Below, one piece after another: positions 10,093 through 21,460 of a stretch of 64,000 bases of DNA. Location: NCBI GenBank assembly GCA_035135055.1, contig JAVFHQ010000028.1, positions 1 through 64,000 of the forward strand, written 5' to 3'. Each line of letters starts with the position of its first letter. Position 1 is the stretch's first letter. This stretch comes from Oleoguttula mirabilis (Eukaryota > Ascomycota > Dothideomycetes > Mycosphaerellales > Teratosphaeriaceae). The translations under genes and the position numbers were made by a program. Below the pieces are notes generated by a model. That model searched no databases. It was not told the origin of the DNA and saw nothing but the letters and a program-made list of their open reading frames with translations.

Positions 10093-11649
10093 ATGACATC
10101 AAAGGTCCTTACCGGCGCACGCGTTGGCACCGTAGCGTGGAGGTTGCAACGTCGTGGCCAGCACCTTCGGACAGCAGCGACGGCAGCTCCAAGCCAGAAG
10201 AAAGAAGGCGACATATCTGATGCCTTCGCCTCAATGTCGGGCGTCGAGTTCGGCCCTCTCGAGCCAAGATACGCGGATCTGAAATCTCGACTACTAGCAG
10301 GCAATGAGGAAGCACTGTACGACTCCTGGCACCGTCTGCTAGCCTCTCTCCGTGAAGAGATACCACTCATCGCCGAACTCGGTCCGAAAGCCATACCCAC
10401 CATCGACTTCAAGGACATTGACGATGCCAGCCCGGAGTTCCGCGCCGAGCACAGGAAGCGAGGAGTCGCAGTGATCCGCAACGTACTCCCCGAGCATGAA
10501 GCGCTTGATCTGAAGCGCGAACTGCGAGAGTACATCAAGGCGAATCCTCAGACGAAGGCCTTTCCGAAGGAGACACCGCAAGTGTATGAGCTGTACTGGT
10601 CGCCTGCGCAGATCAAGGCTCGATCACATCCGAACTTGATCAGAGCTCAGAGGTTTCTCATGGAGCACTGGCATTGCAAGGACCCGAATGCTCTCATCTC
10701 CTCCAGCCACCCAACCATCTATGCAGATCGCTTACGCATGAGATTGCCGGGCGATGCCCGCTTTGCTCTGGGTCCTCACGTCGACGGAGGCTCGTGCGAG
10801 CGCTGGGAGGAAGAAGGCTACGGCCTCGGGCACGTCTACGACAAAGTGTGGCAAGGCAAATGGGAGGAGTATGATCCCTGGGAGTCTTCCTGCAGATTGC
10901 CTGTCATCTCCGATATGTATCAAGGCATTGGGTCTTGCAGCATGTTCAGAATGTTCCAAGGGTGGCTCTCCATGTCTGAGACAGGGCCATATGAGGGCAC
11001 GCTGCTCGTCAACCCGCTATTGAGCAGGGCGACGGCTTATTTCTTGCTCCGGCCGTTCTTCTCGCCAAAGAAGGCTGCGACAGACCCGGCTTCGGAGACA
11101 TACGATGAAGCGTTCCTCTCGCCGAACAATTGGCAACTCGAGCATACGCCTTCCTCCTGGCTCCAAGGCGCGACGCCTGGTCGCGGTCAGGAGCTGCGCA
11201 GCTCTCTACACCCTCACCTCAACCTTCGAATGCCCACCGTTGAGAACCCCGGCAAGTCTTCGATGGTGCACATGCCCAAAGTCAACCCGGGCGATTACGT
11301 TAGCTGGCACTGCGACACCATTCACGCCGTCGATGGCGTCCACACTGGCAAGTCAGACTCGTCCGTACTATACATTCCAGCCTGCCCGCTCACAGTGAGC
11401 AACGCCAAATTTCTCGCCCGTCAGCGAGAGGCTTTCCTGAACGGTTGGCCGTGCCCGGACTTCGGTGGTGGTGTGGGTGAGAGTCAGCATATTGGGAGGC
11501 CAGGCGTGGAGGATGTGGAGAAGGTGAATGCTGGGGATGGTATGCAGGCCTTTGGGCTCAAGCCTTGGGACAGCGAGGAGCCGGGCTTGACCACTGGGCA
11601 GCAGGAGGTGATGGATAGGGCGAACAAGATACTGGGGTTTTACGATTAA
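10093..11649 (+). CDS. DUF1479 family protein (putative Fe(II)/2-oxoglutarate-type oxygenase)
   Basis: A single-exon gene of 518 aa, close to the usual DUF1479 length. The core is recognisable from GPHVDGGSCERW (about residues 227-238) and SWHCDTIHAVDGVH (about residues 398-411), which supply an HxD and later His residues compatible with the iron-binding facial triad of the double-stranded beta-helix oxygenase fold. Activity and substrate are not known. The first 33 residues are rich in Arg, Thr and Ala and lack acidic residues, so a mitochondrial presequence is possible. The ATG at 10093 is the first in the frame. Family assignment comes from sequence pattern recalled from DUF1479/YbiU-like proteins. 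Confidence 0.85.
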   Translation: MTSKVLTGARVGTVAWRLQRRGQHLRTAATAAPSQKKEGDISDAFASMSGVEFGPLEPRYADLKSRLLAGNEEALYDSWHRLLASLREEIPLIAELGPKAIPTIDFKDIDDASPEFRAEHRKRGVAVIRNVLPEHEALDLKRELREYIKANPQTKAFPKETPQVYELYWSPAQIKARSHPNLIRAQRFLMEHWHCKDPNALISSSHPTIYADRLRMRLPGDARFALGPHVDGGSCERWEEEGYGLGHVYDKVWQGKWEEYDPWESSCRLPVISDMYQGIGSCSMFRMFQGWLSMSETGPYEGTLLVNPLLSRATAYFLLRPFFSPKKAATDPASETYDEAFLSPNNWQLEHTPSSWLQGATPGRGQELRSSLHPHLNLRMPTVENPGKSSMVHMPKVNPGDYVSWHCDTIHAVDGVHTGKSDSSVLYIPACPLTVSNAKFLARQREAFLNGWPCPDFGGGVGESQHIGRPGVEDVEKVNAGDGMQAFGLKPWDSEEPGLTTGQQEVMDRANKILGFYD

Positions 11650-11992
11650 GAGTTGGGCGTCTACTGGAGCATAGCGCTAGTGATTTGACCATTATTGATA
11701 GCGGTAAGCTTCAAGCAAGTAAAAGTGTCTCTTGTCGTAAGACGACCCGCGATCAAAAGCTGCCATCATCTGAAATCAACTCCATACTTGCAGAAAGGTA
11801 TCACTGGCATCTCACATCTCAGCCCTTGTCGTCGGCGATCGGTCACATGACATCCGATGTGACAGTCAAAATCGATGCATCTGGAAAGTCCGAGATCCGG
11901 TCGGTGGAGTGCGGGCTACATAGCTTTCGATAGCACACCTGTCTCACGAACGTTCAACCGTGTCCGACCTTAGCCCACACGCACAGGCAAAC
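11650..11992. other. intergenic, no gene seen
   Basis: 343 bases between two genes on the same strand. It holds the DUF1479 3' end and the promoter of the CENP-V/GFA-like gene. Nothing else recognised. Confidence 0.4.
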
Positions 11993-12898
11993 ATGGCAGA
12001 CCTCAACCACCTGTTCGGCTCGTGTGCATGCGAGCGCAACCAGTACACAGTCGTCATCCCCGGCGCCTCAGCAACGCGCGCCCAGGTGTTCTTTGACAAC
12101 AGCACTGCGAACCGTAAGTGTGCCTGAGCTCTCTTGACCCAATGTTCATCGGGGCCTGGAACGCCGCTACTGACAGCTTTCCGATGCACAGGTAGATCCC
12201 AAGCCACACCGGTGACCGCCTGGCTGAGGGTCCCGCTCGACTGGTATCACAGTACCACCTTCGCACAGTTCCCCGATGAAACACACAGCTCGATCAAGAG
12301 AACCTTCAACACCCCGCCGACGAACACGGCGCTACCGGCTACAAGAAGGAGCTTTTGCGGTTACTGCGGAAGCCATCTGACAGCATGGAACGAAGGGCTA
12401 CAGGGCGCGGAGAGGGGCGGCGATACGATTGATGTCACGCTCGGGAGCTTGCTGAGCGAGAGCCTCAACCGGCTAGAGACGCTGCAGCTGTACAGTGACC
12501 TGGACGAAGAGAGCGAAAGCGAAAGCGGGCTCGTCAAAGACGCAGGTGCCACGATCAACGAAGCGGACCATATCCCGAACAACGAGGAGAGCGTAGGCGG
12601 CGTGGACGGACCAGCATCCACAGACACCACAGGCGCGGCTCCGCGGCAGCGTCCAGTAGTTGCGCATCGGATGCACAACCGCGGGATTCCGTACTTCGAG
12701 GAGATGGTGGAGAACAGCCGGCTGGGTCGGATCAAGCGGCAGCAGGGCGGACACACGTCTGCCGATGGCGCAAGCAGCGTGCAGTGGGAGGTCATTGAGA
12801 TTGGGGGTGATGATGACGACCAGCCAATGAGTGGAACTGGTGGTTCAGCCGCTGCAAGCGTTATGGGAGGGAACAAGAGAATCAAGATTGACGGCTGA
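11993..12898 (+). CDS. CENP-V/GFA-like zinc-domain protein with acidic C-terminal half
   Basis: Two exons (11993-12113 and 12192-12898, 78-bp intron) give 275 aa. The N-terminal half resembles the Mss4-like fold of glutathione-dependent formaldehyde-activating/CENP-V proteins: C11 and C13 in GSCACERNQY, then RRSQATPVTAWLRVPL across the splice site, and C96/C99 in SFCGYCGSH. These Cys pairs would bind zinc. The C-terminal half (about residues 130-275) is low-complexity, rich in Glu, Ser, Asp and Gly, and ends in a basic RIKIDG. Enzymatic activity is not implied; many fungal paralogues are uncharacterised. The ATG at 11993 is the only start that keeps the CxC motif. Confidence 0.85.
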
Positions 12899-13293
12899 AC
12901 GGCTCCGCTGCATCAGCGCTCTACGATACGATCGAGCATTGAGCACGATAGACGTGTGTGTTAGCGACGGCGTTTGGGGGTGGAAAGCATCATGGTTCGT
13001 ATGGGGAAAGGAACTCATTCGCTTGTAAACCTAAGTCTTAGTAAGAAGCATGGATCGGGACTGCTTCGATGAGCCCAAGGTATGTGAGCACTACAAACCT
13101 CGGTCCGTCTGGGTATGTTAGGCTGCGTTGTGAGATGCTGGAATGCGACGAGGAGCCCTGTTTCGGCAGGTCGGTGCCTGCTCCTTCTAGTTAGCGTGAG
13201 AACCATGTCTTTGCCAGCGACACTTTACAAGTCTCCGGACATGCAACTCATACTCTCTCTGCTACCACACACTACCGCCAAAGGTCCAACAGG
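12899..13293. other. intergenic, no gene seen
   Basis: 395 bases upstream of the first LPxELRN-family gene. No feature recognised. Confidence 0.4.
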
Positions 13294-14056
13294 ATGTCGA
13301 ACCAACCCTGCAGGCTGATTGGGCTGCCATCAGAATTGCGTAATCGCGTATACGTACGTTTGGATACAAAACATGTCCTTTCTGGTCGCAGCTATGGGAT
13401 CGAGCTTGCGATCTTGCCTATGGGGCATTTCGTAGAGTGGAACAGAGAGGATGTTTGCTCGATCTATAGCGGCTGCGACATGCTCAGCGAGAATGATATG
13501 CTGACCCTATCATCTGGGCAGGACTTCATCTTCTACGACACTAAGCAAGAGCGTGCCGAAGCACCCACGGACCTTGACATCTTGCGCGCGAACGACTACG
13601 TCGTGGTGTCCGGTATCACCGCCGCCTGCCGCCAATTGCGTGCAGAGGCACTTCCAGTCCAGCGCCACCTCGCCACCGCCTTCTGGGGAAGCCATCACTT
13701 CCACCTCAACATCAAAGACCGCTCCCGGCTTCCCCGCGACCACGTGAGTGTCATCGCACGTACCGGAAGTCTGCTCGCTCGGTGCGCCGCCATCCCTCGA
13801 CCGCAGATCCGCCGTCTAGCAGTCCGCTTGCATGTAGACAAGAACCAGCACGGCAACTCTGATGCTCAGACTTCACGGCACCGGCAAAGTCGAACTGGTT
13901 AGCTGTCTGATCAAAGGAGGCGAGTGTACTACCACCCGGCGCGCCTTCGAGCAAGCGGTTGCCAAGCAGAACCTTCGACTCCATGTGGCGGATGATGCGC
14001 GGTCGCTGGACGTCTACAACATCGCGAAGGCGGTGTTTATGAAGCATGATGCATGA
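13294..14056 (+). pseudogene. LPxELRN family member A, probably frameshifted
   Basis: Begins MSNQPCRLIGLPSELRNRVY (13294-13353). A 168-bp intron (13354-13521, gtacgt...gggcag) then joins directly to DFIFYDTKQERAE, which restores the family core. The middle motif is FWGSHHFHLNI. The frame ends at 13902. The family C-terminal motif (SLDVYNIAKAV) lies instead in the +1 frame, ending at a TGA at 14054-14056, so one base has been gained or lost between about 13838 and 13902. No intron of suitable length and phase explains it: the only candidate there is 36 bp and does not shift the frame. The family is often called F-box-like or 2EXR-like in fungal annotations; biochemical function is unknown. Confidence 0.65.
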
Positions 14057-14680
14057 GGCATCACATTCACCCCTGCCTGGCTCTAGGGACGTTAGATGCG
14101 CACATACAGAGCGCCGCAATTGCCGTCTGGCCAGTCACTGCAAAGTGATTCTGGCTGCCCGGACGTGTTCGTTTCCCGTCGTGGCAGCAAGCGGGTGTCT
14201 TTTTATGATGTTTGCAGGACGGTCATCAGTGGTGTCCTGATCACCACCTTTGCAAAGCGTCCGTCGTACGTCGACTCGACCGGCGACACTACTGCGATGA
14301 ACGCACCACTGCTCCGGCTGTGCCGTTCTGCAGAACTTGATCTTCGGTGGTCAACAAGTACTGGAGCTTCATATCCTCGTGAATTGTACCATTGCCCGCT
14401 CATCTCGGATGATTGCTGTCACTCCCATGTGCGTGTGCCACGTTGCCATTTGATGCTCAAACTCTTGCTCGTCACATGAACACATTGAATGGTCGGTTAT
14501 TGAATCCGCATAAGTGGTTCCTGCCCTCTTTAGTCTAGCGCTTCGCTCGTTTGCGACATGCGCATCTTTTTTGCATGGGCGTTTCGTGAGCACTCACTGC
14601 TTGAACGGTCAACACCAAGTACTCGCCGATCCGGATCAGGCAACATCAGGTTCGTTGCAGAGCACACCATCTCCGTCGAG
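14057..14680. other. intergenic, no gene seen
   Basis: 624 bases between family members A and B. Open frames here have no protein-like features. Confidence 0.4.
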
Positions 14681-15300
14681 ATGGCACAGCCTCAATGCCG
14701 CCTCCTGGAGCTTCCCGCTGAACTTCGTAACATTGTCTACTACTTCCTCTTCCACGTCAACCGGCCTGACGAGGCTGCGGCCACAAGCGTCGACGTCCTC
14801 AGCCTCGGAGCCAGCCCCGCGGGCATCACACAGACCTGTCACCAGCTCCGCAGGGAAACGCTCGCCCTCTGGCACCACACACTCCGATTCCTCGACATGT
14901 TCTGAACCGGCCATGCCGCCCACCTTACGATCAACATCCCCTCGCTCTCATCAGAACCGAGAACTACGCAAACCTGCAGAAAATGCTCGGGCGATGCGCA
15001 GGCGCTCCAGCGACAGCTGCACTGCGTCGCCTGGAACTCCGCATTCGAGCTGCCACGATCACATACACCGTCACCGCTGAGCTGATTGACGGCGGTGTCT
15101 CACTCGCCCGCCAGGACAAAGGCAGGCGTGGTGAGCCAGAGAGTAACGGCATGAGCGGAAAGGTCGGGTACTACGGCACGGCGCTCTGCTCGTTGGTGGA
15201 CGGGAAGGAGGCGCTCGATCTGTACAGCATCGCGGGGGCCGTTTGCATGATGCATGGCCTGCCTGTCGCGGCGCGAAGGGACTTGCGCCACGTGGCAGAG
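14681..15300 (+). pseudogene. LPxELRN family member B, nonsense plus frameshift
   Basis: Starts MAQPQCRLLELPAELRNIVY at 14681. The middle family motif, expected as FW-x-x-H, reads F-stop-TGH because of a TGA at 14903-14905, where siblings have Trp (TGG). The following HLTINI is still recognisable. The C-terminal half continues in another frame from about 14959 (ENYANLQKMLGRC) and includes the conserved EALDLYSIAGAVCMMHG at about 15210-15260. That frame stays open to 15747, so the end point given is approximate. Two independent lesions make this a pseudogene unless the assembly is wrong. Confidence 0.7.
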
Positions 15301-16117
15301 GCGCCGATGGAACATGAGCAGAGTGCTGCGGAAGTGTTCAGGCTCTCGGAGGGCTCCAAGTTTGCGTGGAGGTCGATCGGGATTGGTCAGGGCACGGCGC
15401 CGTGCGGGCCAACTTGCGTGGAGCCAAGTAGAGCTGCGCGGGACTCGACAGACGCTCGTCGAGTAGCTGCAGAGCGGTCAAAGGTGCCAGCTAGGCGCTC
15501 GATTAGTCGATATTTACCAGAAGAGCGCCGAAGACATTGTAGTGGCTCCGTACTCGAAGGACGCCATGACGTCGACATCGTCGTCTCCGTCGGAGGATAC
15601 TGGAGCGCCGCAGACCAAGCCGCGGAAGGGCCGAGCAGCGAAGCGGATGAGGAAACCGGTCGGCTGCACAGTGCATTAGCACGAGCTGCAGCGTTGCAGT
15701 GTACCTCGCAGAGACTTCCTAGCAGAGACTTTCCTAACCCATCTTAGCCAAACCCGCCATGGAATCACGTCGGACGGAGGAATTGAACCCGTATGCTACA
15801 GTGCCAGCTGAAGACGGCTTGTGTTCTCCGCGGCGGCGGCGGCGTCTGTGAGCGTACGGTCACATTGCAATCTACCGACGGAGCGTAGCTCACCAACGCA
15901 AATCTCTGCGAGCCGCCGCCTACTGTTCAGCACAAGCATCACCACGCAGGCATGAAGCGTAGCAGAAGAAAGAACTTCATTCATCACGGCCGTAGAAAGC
16001 GGGCCCGCTAGTTGGTATCTCATCCCGTATCCCACTCCAGTATAAACGCCTGCGCCTCTGGAGAGTATTAGCGCCCCAAAAGTAGAAGCCCGCTCGGAAC
16101 AACTCTTCGAGCGACGC
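15301..16117. other. tail of pseudogene B and intergenic DNA
   Basis: The open frame of member B runs on to 15747 without family resemblance. From there to 16117 lies the 3' side of the minus-strand membrane-protein gene. No other gene recognised. Confidence 0.4.
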
Positions 16118-17521
16118 CTAGTCAATCGTCATCCGATTCGGCACCGGGCCCAACTGATGTGGCGGCCCATTGAAGAGCTCCGAACCCCCATAACCGCTAT
16201 ACTTCAAGTCATCCGCATCCGGCACCTTCCGTTTCTGGATATGCGGCATCAGGCCCTTGCCGAAGTTGCCCAGACAGGCAAACGCCGTCCCGATCGTCAC
16301 GACCAGCAACATCAACGTCAGCACCGCAAAGGTCGTCAAGCTCGGCCGCCCGGCTTTGTACGCCAGCGCGCGCTTGCTGTCGTACATGCGCACCAGCTTG
16401 AAGATGAAGTAGGCCATGGCGGCGAAGTAGACCAGCATGCAGGCGCCATGGCCGATCTTGCTTTCGCGCCGGACGCAGAAGGCGGCGAGGAAGAGGAGGG
16501 CGATGGTGACGGGGATGGCGACAATGGTGATGTAGAACTCGACGTCGGGCGTGTTTTCGACGACGACGAGGAACTGGACGGTGAAGCCGAGGAAGAAGAA
16601 GAAGTCGAATTTGAGGAGGGCGATGTAGATCTAGCGGTGGCGTTAGCCAGAGTTGGGAGAACTCGCGCCTGGGAAGCAGAGGGGCGGAAAGGCAAAGGGA
16701 GTGCGAAGGGGAAGGCGCGACCGGGGAGGTGCATGAAGGGCAGGTGCGCGAATGGGAAGGAGGCGCTCAGGAGGGTGGCTTACCTGGTACGTGAGAAATC
16801 TCCGCTTTAGGCGCAAGTCGGCCGAGATGTGCTTGTAGATAGTCCACGCGAACTCGTCGTAGAGCTTCCACGCCACCAAACCCAGCAGCACCGTGCCCAG
16901 CGCAATCACACAGGGCGCGGCGATCAAGAAGGGCCGCAGATGACCCCACGTGCCAGGCGCGATATCCGCCATGGTAACCAGCTGGCCCACCGCCTGGTCC
17001 ACCTGGTTCATCTCCACCGCGGCATAGATCAACATGCCCAGATTGTAAAGGCACACGCCAATGACTTGGATGGTGTTTTTGAGGCGCAGCGCATCCCAGA
17101 CGAGGCCTAGTTCGTATATGAAGCCGAAGATGAAGATGGCGAGGTAGGTGGGTATGGTCAAAGCCGCCGAGGGCCGATTCTTGGTCGAATGCTCGTTCTT
17201 TGCCGCGCCCACGAGGCTGGTTTGGAACTCGGCGAAGACGTAGCTCTCGAGCGCGAGGCTGATGATGCATTGCGCGACGCTGATGCCGAAGAAGGACCAC
17301 GTCCAGGTGCTGTTGGGCAGATGCATCCAGCCGTTGGCCTTGCTCGCGCCTACGCCGGGTGTGGTGGGGATGCCCTGGCGCTCATAGTAGCCCCCCGGCG
17401 CCGTGTATTGCGAGGTGCTTGTGGTGTTGCTGAAGGAGCCCGACAGCGGTTGGTACGTTGTGTCCGCCTTGTGGCCGAGGAGGAGCGAGCTCCGGGCTTT
17501 GTGGTGGCCCTTTGTCGCCAC
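16118..17521 (-). CDS. UPF0658-like Golgi multi-pass membrane protein
   Basis: Two exons (16784-17521 and 16118-16630, 153-bp intron) encode about 416 aa with seven or eight hydrophobic segments. Examples are the stretch starting WTWSFFGISVAQC, the one starting YLAIFIFGFIYELG, KFDFFFFLGFTVQFLVVV just after the splice, and VAIPVTIALLFLAAFC. The layout and the RLKRRFLTYQ-IYIALLKFD junction match fungal UPF0658 proteins, assigned to the Golgi membrane and of unknown function. The 5' end is unresolved. The frame is open to 17521 and beyond but contains no ATG upstream; the first in-frame ATG is at 17324-17326, immediately before the first membrane segment. Either that is the start or a short 5' exon was missed. 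Confidence 0.8.
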
Positions 17522-18431
17522 GTCTGCGGTAGGGTGGCCGCTGACGAGCGGCCTGGGTGCGTGAGCGACGAGTGAGGCTCGGGCGTAAGCAAGGGTCCGG
17601 TGCGCGTGCGCTGGCTATGCGCCTTGCGCGCTGTTGTCGTGGGCGCGGTTGAATACGTAGAGGTGAAGGATTGTTTGCGAGTCGAGATCTGGTGACCCTG
17701 GACTTGTCACACGCGAAGGGGCCGGATGTTTCAATGGGTTTGCTCGTTCGCGTTTCAGCTGCGGGGGCTTGCTCCGTAGGGCTGGCGAAGGAAGAGGAAG
17801 ATGATCGGGGAGGCTGTGGTGAGCGTGGTCACTTCGGTCTGGTGTGGGACGAGCAAGGCGAGCCTTGTGGAGTTGTGGGATACCTTAAGGTAGGTAACGA
17901 GAGGCTGTGGAGGGTCAAGGATAGCGACAGTAACAACTATATCCGCGTGGTGTGAGTGAGCCTGGGCAACATGCGCACGAGGCGCAGGGTCGCGGGCACG
18001 GCAGAGCGGACGCAGCCGCAGCCGCAGCCGGGGCGGAGTCGAATGGCTCAGGAACAGAATGCTTGGCCGGATTTTGCACAACAATTTCCCGCGCATCGAG
18101 GGTTGACGTACGCTGCGTACGCACACTGCCACCCACGATCCAGGGGAAGTCGATGGCATCGTGACAACATGCGTTATTGCTATCTGCTGTGCAGCGACAA
18201 GACGACGAGTCCGTGAGACAGCAGCGTAGGTATGCCATCAACCTCCTCCTCACCTCCCTTCCAACACCTGATGAACGAAGTTTAAAAGCATTAGAACCGC
18301 TGCAAATGAGGCCTGCTTTTCGCAGCGCCATGATCACAAACCACTCCCATATCTGATTGTCTACCATCCCGCTTCACATACATGCCTACTCCAGCGAGAA
18401 GCAATCGCTGACACATCTATAGTAGCGGGCA
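17522..18431. other. divergent intergenic region
   Basis: 910 bases between the UPF0658-like gene and MSK1. It should contain both promoters and perhaps an unrecognised first exon of the membrane-protein gene. No in-frame ATG was found on the minus strand for at least 400 bases upstream of 17521. Confidence 0.4.
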
Positions 18432-20186
18432 ATGTCCCAGCATGTGATCCGCCGAGTCCGACCCTACCTCTTCCATGGCTTCCCACGCTTGCACGCCGTG
18501 CGTAGCTTCGCCCAAGCAGCGTATCTGCAGCAGGAGAAGAAGGGCAGGGAGGTGACGCATGACTACGAGAAGCGCGTAGCTCAGCTGGAAGCACAGAAGC
18601 CGCTGGCAGAATGCTATCCCCGGTTGGCGAATGGTTTCCAGTGGGATCGGAAGCCAATACAGGAGGTTCAATTTCTTTCAGGAGCCTTGGAGATGGGCGA
18701 AATACTACACGAGAATGCGCTGGACGCTCCTTGTACCGTAGCCGGTATGGTACACATAGCCTAGTGTATCCACCGTATCATGCTGATGGCATTAGGCAGG
18801 GTGCAGTCGGTACGGACAGCAGGCTCAAAGCTAGTCTTCATTGACGTCAGTGACGGCCGCAGCCCAGGAGACAGTATACAGATAGTGTGCCAGCTCGGTA
18901 AACTGGCGAGCGCAGGTGTCACTACCGAGCAATTCAAGGCCTGCACCAGGACCGTCCGAAAGGGCGACTGGTATGCCGTAACTGGTTGGCCGCACAAGAC
19001 TGCCCGCGGGGAGCCTTCCGTGATGGCTACGGAGCTGCCCAAGCTACTGTCACCCTCGCTCCACCAGATACCCGAGACGCTGGATGACCCTGAAACCCGT
19101 GCGAAGAGTAGGCATCTGGATATGTTGGTGAACCCATCCTCCATCCAGCCATTGCTTGTTCGCCATCATATTCTGCAGCAGATGCGCGCCTTCTTCAACG
19201 AACGAAAGTTCGTCGAGGTCAGCACGCCCATTCTCACGGCAGGTGCAGGCGGCGCCGTAGCTCGCCCGTTCGAGACCGAAGCCACCGAGCTCGAAGGCCA
19301 GAAGCTGAACCTTCGCATCGCGCCGGAGCTCTGGCTGAAGCGCCTGATCGTGGGCGGCATGCCAAAAGTCTACGAGATCGGGCCGGCGTTTCGCAATGAA
19401 GGCGTAGACGCGACCCACAACCCGGAGTTCGCCATCTGCGAGTTCTACGAAGCTTTCGCCACGCTCGACGACCTGATCGCGATGACGGTGGACCTACTGC
19501 AGGAGATCAAGGCCGCCATCGACCAATGCCGGATACCGTACCAGGATGCGAACATGATCGTGGACGTTCCGGCCGTGGACGTGTCGTTTGATCAGCCCTA
19601 CAAACAGCTAGAGTTCATCCCAGTGTTGGAGCAGGAGATGGGCCGCTCGCTTCCAGACCTCGCAGATCCAGCTGCCCAGGAACAGGTTATCGACCTCTTC
19701 AAACGACAGAACATCGACCTACCAGTCAAACCCACACTCCCACGCCTCTTAGACGCGCTCGCGGGCCACTACCTGGAACCCCTCTGCCACAACCCGACCT
19801 TCATAACAACCCACCCAGCCTGCCTCTCCCCGCTCTCGAAGCACTTCACCTGCCCCACGACCGGCCAACGCGTCGCCGCCCGCGCGGAGCTCTTCATCCA
19901 GGGCCGCGAGTACGCCAACATGTACGAAGAGGAGAACTCGCCGGTGGCGCAACGGCGCAAGTTTCGGGAGCAGCTGCGGTATCGATCGGTGGACGGGGAG
20001 AGTGATGGCCGGGCCGAGGTGGACGAGAGCTATCTGGAGGCGCTGGAGTGGGGCATGCCGCCTACGGGCGGCTGGGGCTGTGGGGTTGATCGGCTGGTCA
20101 TGCTGTTTAGTGGGCGGGAGAGGATGGCGGATGTGCTGGCCTTTGGGAGTTTGAGGAATGTTGTTGGGGTGGGGCGGCGGCGGTGA
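18432..20186 (+). CDS. MSK1: mitochondrial lysyl-tRNA synthetase (class II)
   Basis: Charges tRNA-Lys with lysine, here most likely in mitochondria. Exons 18432-18744 and 18796-20186 (51-bp intron) give 567 aa. An Arg-rich N-terminus (MSQHVIRRVRPYLFHGFPRL) without acids resembles a mitochondrial presequence. The anticodon-binding OB fold starts near CTVAGRVQSVRTAGSKLVF. Class II motif 1 lies around ILQQMRAFFNERKFVEVSTP, motif 2 around YEIGPAFRNEGVDATHNPEF and motif 3 is GWGCGVDRLVMLF near the C-terminus. The set of motifs is complete, so the gene looks functional. The MSK1 name rests on the presequence and on overall resemblance to fungal mitochondrial LysRS rather than the cytosolic enzyme. 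Confidence 0.93.
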
Positions 20187-20754
20187 GTGTTTGGGGGGAA
20201 CGGGGATGGATGGATGCTGGGGTGTCTGTGGGTTGCGCTGCCTTGCCTTTTTCTCCACACGCCGACGTGCTATGGAGAGAAGACGGCTAAGGGTGGACTA
20301 CTGCCTCCTCCACATTTAACCAACGATCCTACCCGAGAGAAAGGAATATGCATTCCTCAACAAGAAGCTGCTGGCACAGCAGAAGGTCCCGGAAATTCAA
20401 AGAGGGATAGATCGGCCGTCTTCAGGAGAAATCGGACGGTCGCTGAGCGTTTGGCATCGTCCTCTGGTACTTCAAGATCGGTCCTCAAGGCTATATAGTA
20501 TCCGGCCATCACTACAGTCGCAGAGCCTCGCTCGAATTCGTCGGTTGAGTCTTGCTGTATGTGAATGCGCCGCTACACGTAAGCTGTGCATGTGCTGTCT
20601 GTTGGAACGTCACGCAGCTATCCGCGCCTTCGCAAACGAAGTTGACCCACTTTTATTTGACGTTTTCTTTTGCCCACCTAGTGTACTGCAGCTTCGTATC
20701 TCATTCGTCACAGAAACTCTCTGTCCGACAACAACAACATCAGGTTGACTGACG
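20187..20754. other. intergenic, no gene seen
   Basis: 568 bases between MSK1 and LPxELRN member C. Nothing recognised. Confidence 0.4.
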
Positions 20755-21460
20755 ATGGCAGAGCTGGTAACGTTGCAGTCCGCCACTGCTTGCAAGTCAC
20801 AGCCAGTCTGCTAACATCGTCACAGCGAAGCCCTTCCGGCTCCTCGACCTGCCGCCGGAACTGCGTACTATCATCTACACTTGCACCTTTGAAGATGGCG
20901 CTCCGCCCACGATCGACATCCTGGGTGCATTCCGATACTTGCCATCATCAGCAGTCACATCGGTGTCTCGCCAGCTGCGCAAAGAGTCCCTCGGTCTCCA
21001 CGCGGAAGCAGTACGCCATTTCTGGGACAGCCACACCTTCGACATCACCCTCCACGCATCAGCATTCACCGCTGCCCGCCGCAACCAACGAGCGCGGAAT
21101 GGCGACATCGCACCCTCTCACCTCCAACAGCTCCTCGACACCACCGCAAAGCCCTCCTTCGCCCCGCGCTTGCGCCGGCTAACCTTGAAGCAATACGCGC
21201 TCAGCGGTACCCGCCATACCGTCCACTTCACCACGCTGGCAGCGTTCCGTGTCGCGCAGGTGAGCGAGCTACGTGGCAGCGGCGTCCGGACTTACGGGGA
21301 GGAAATCTTGAGCGCGGCGCAGAACGAGTCCATCCTGCTATGTGACGCGTGCAATCCGGAGTACCTCGACTTTTACAACATCCTGAGGGTTCTGTGCCAT
21401 CTCGAGGGGATCAATCAGCCGCCAGCGCACGTGTGGAATCTTAGGCGCTCGTTGCGCTGA
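20755..21460 (+). CDS. LPxELRN family member C
   Basis: A tiny first exon (ATGGCAGAGCTG, 20755-20766) is joined over a 64-bp intron (20767-20830, branch gctaac) to PFRLLDLPPELRTIIYTCTF. The acceptor used is AAG at 20830; the nearby CAG at 20825 would put the core out of frame, so the exact junction is less certain than the gene. The product is about 213 aa. Family marks: LDLPPELR near the N-terminus, the SRQLRKESLGL helix, FWDSHTFDITL in the middle and EYLDFYNILRVLCHLEG near the C-terminus. Intact. Function is unknown; the N-terminal motif is F-box-like, so a protein-interaction role is possible but only inferred. Confidence 0.75.

Noticed and set aside
15761..15810. tRNA-like T-arm (ggaattgaaccc on the plus strand)
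   Set aside because: On the minus strand the T-stem does not pair beyond three positions, and no acceptor stem or anticodon arm could be folded.
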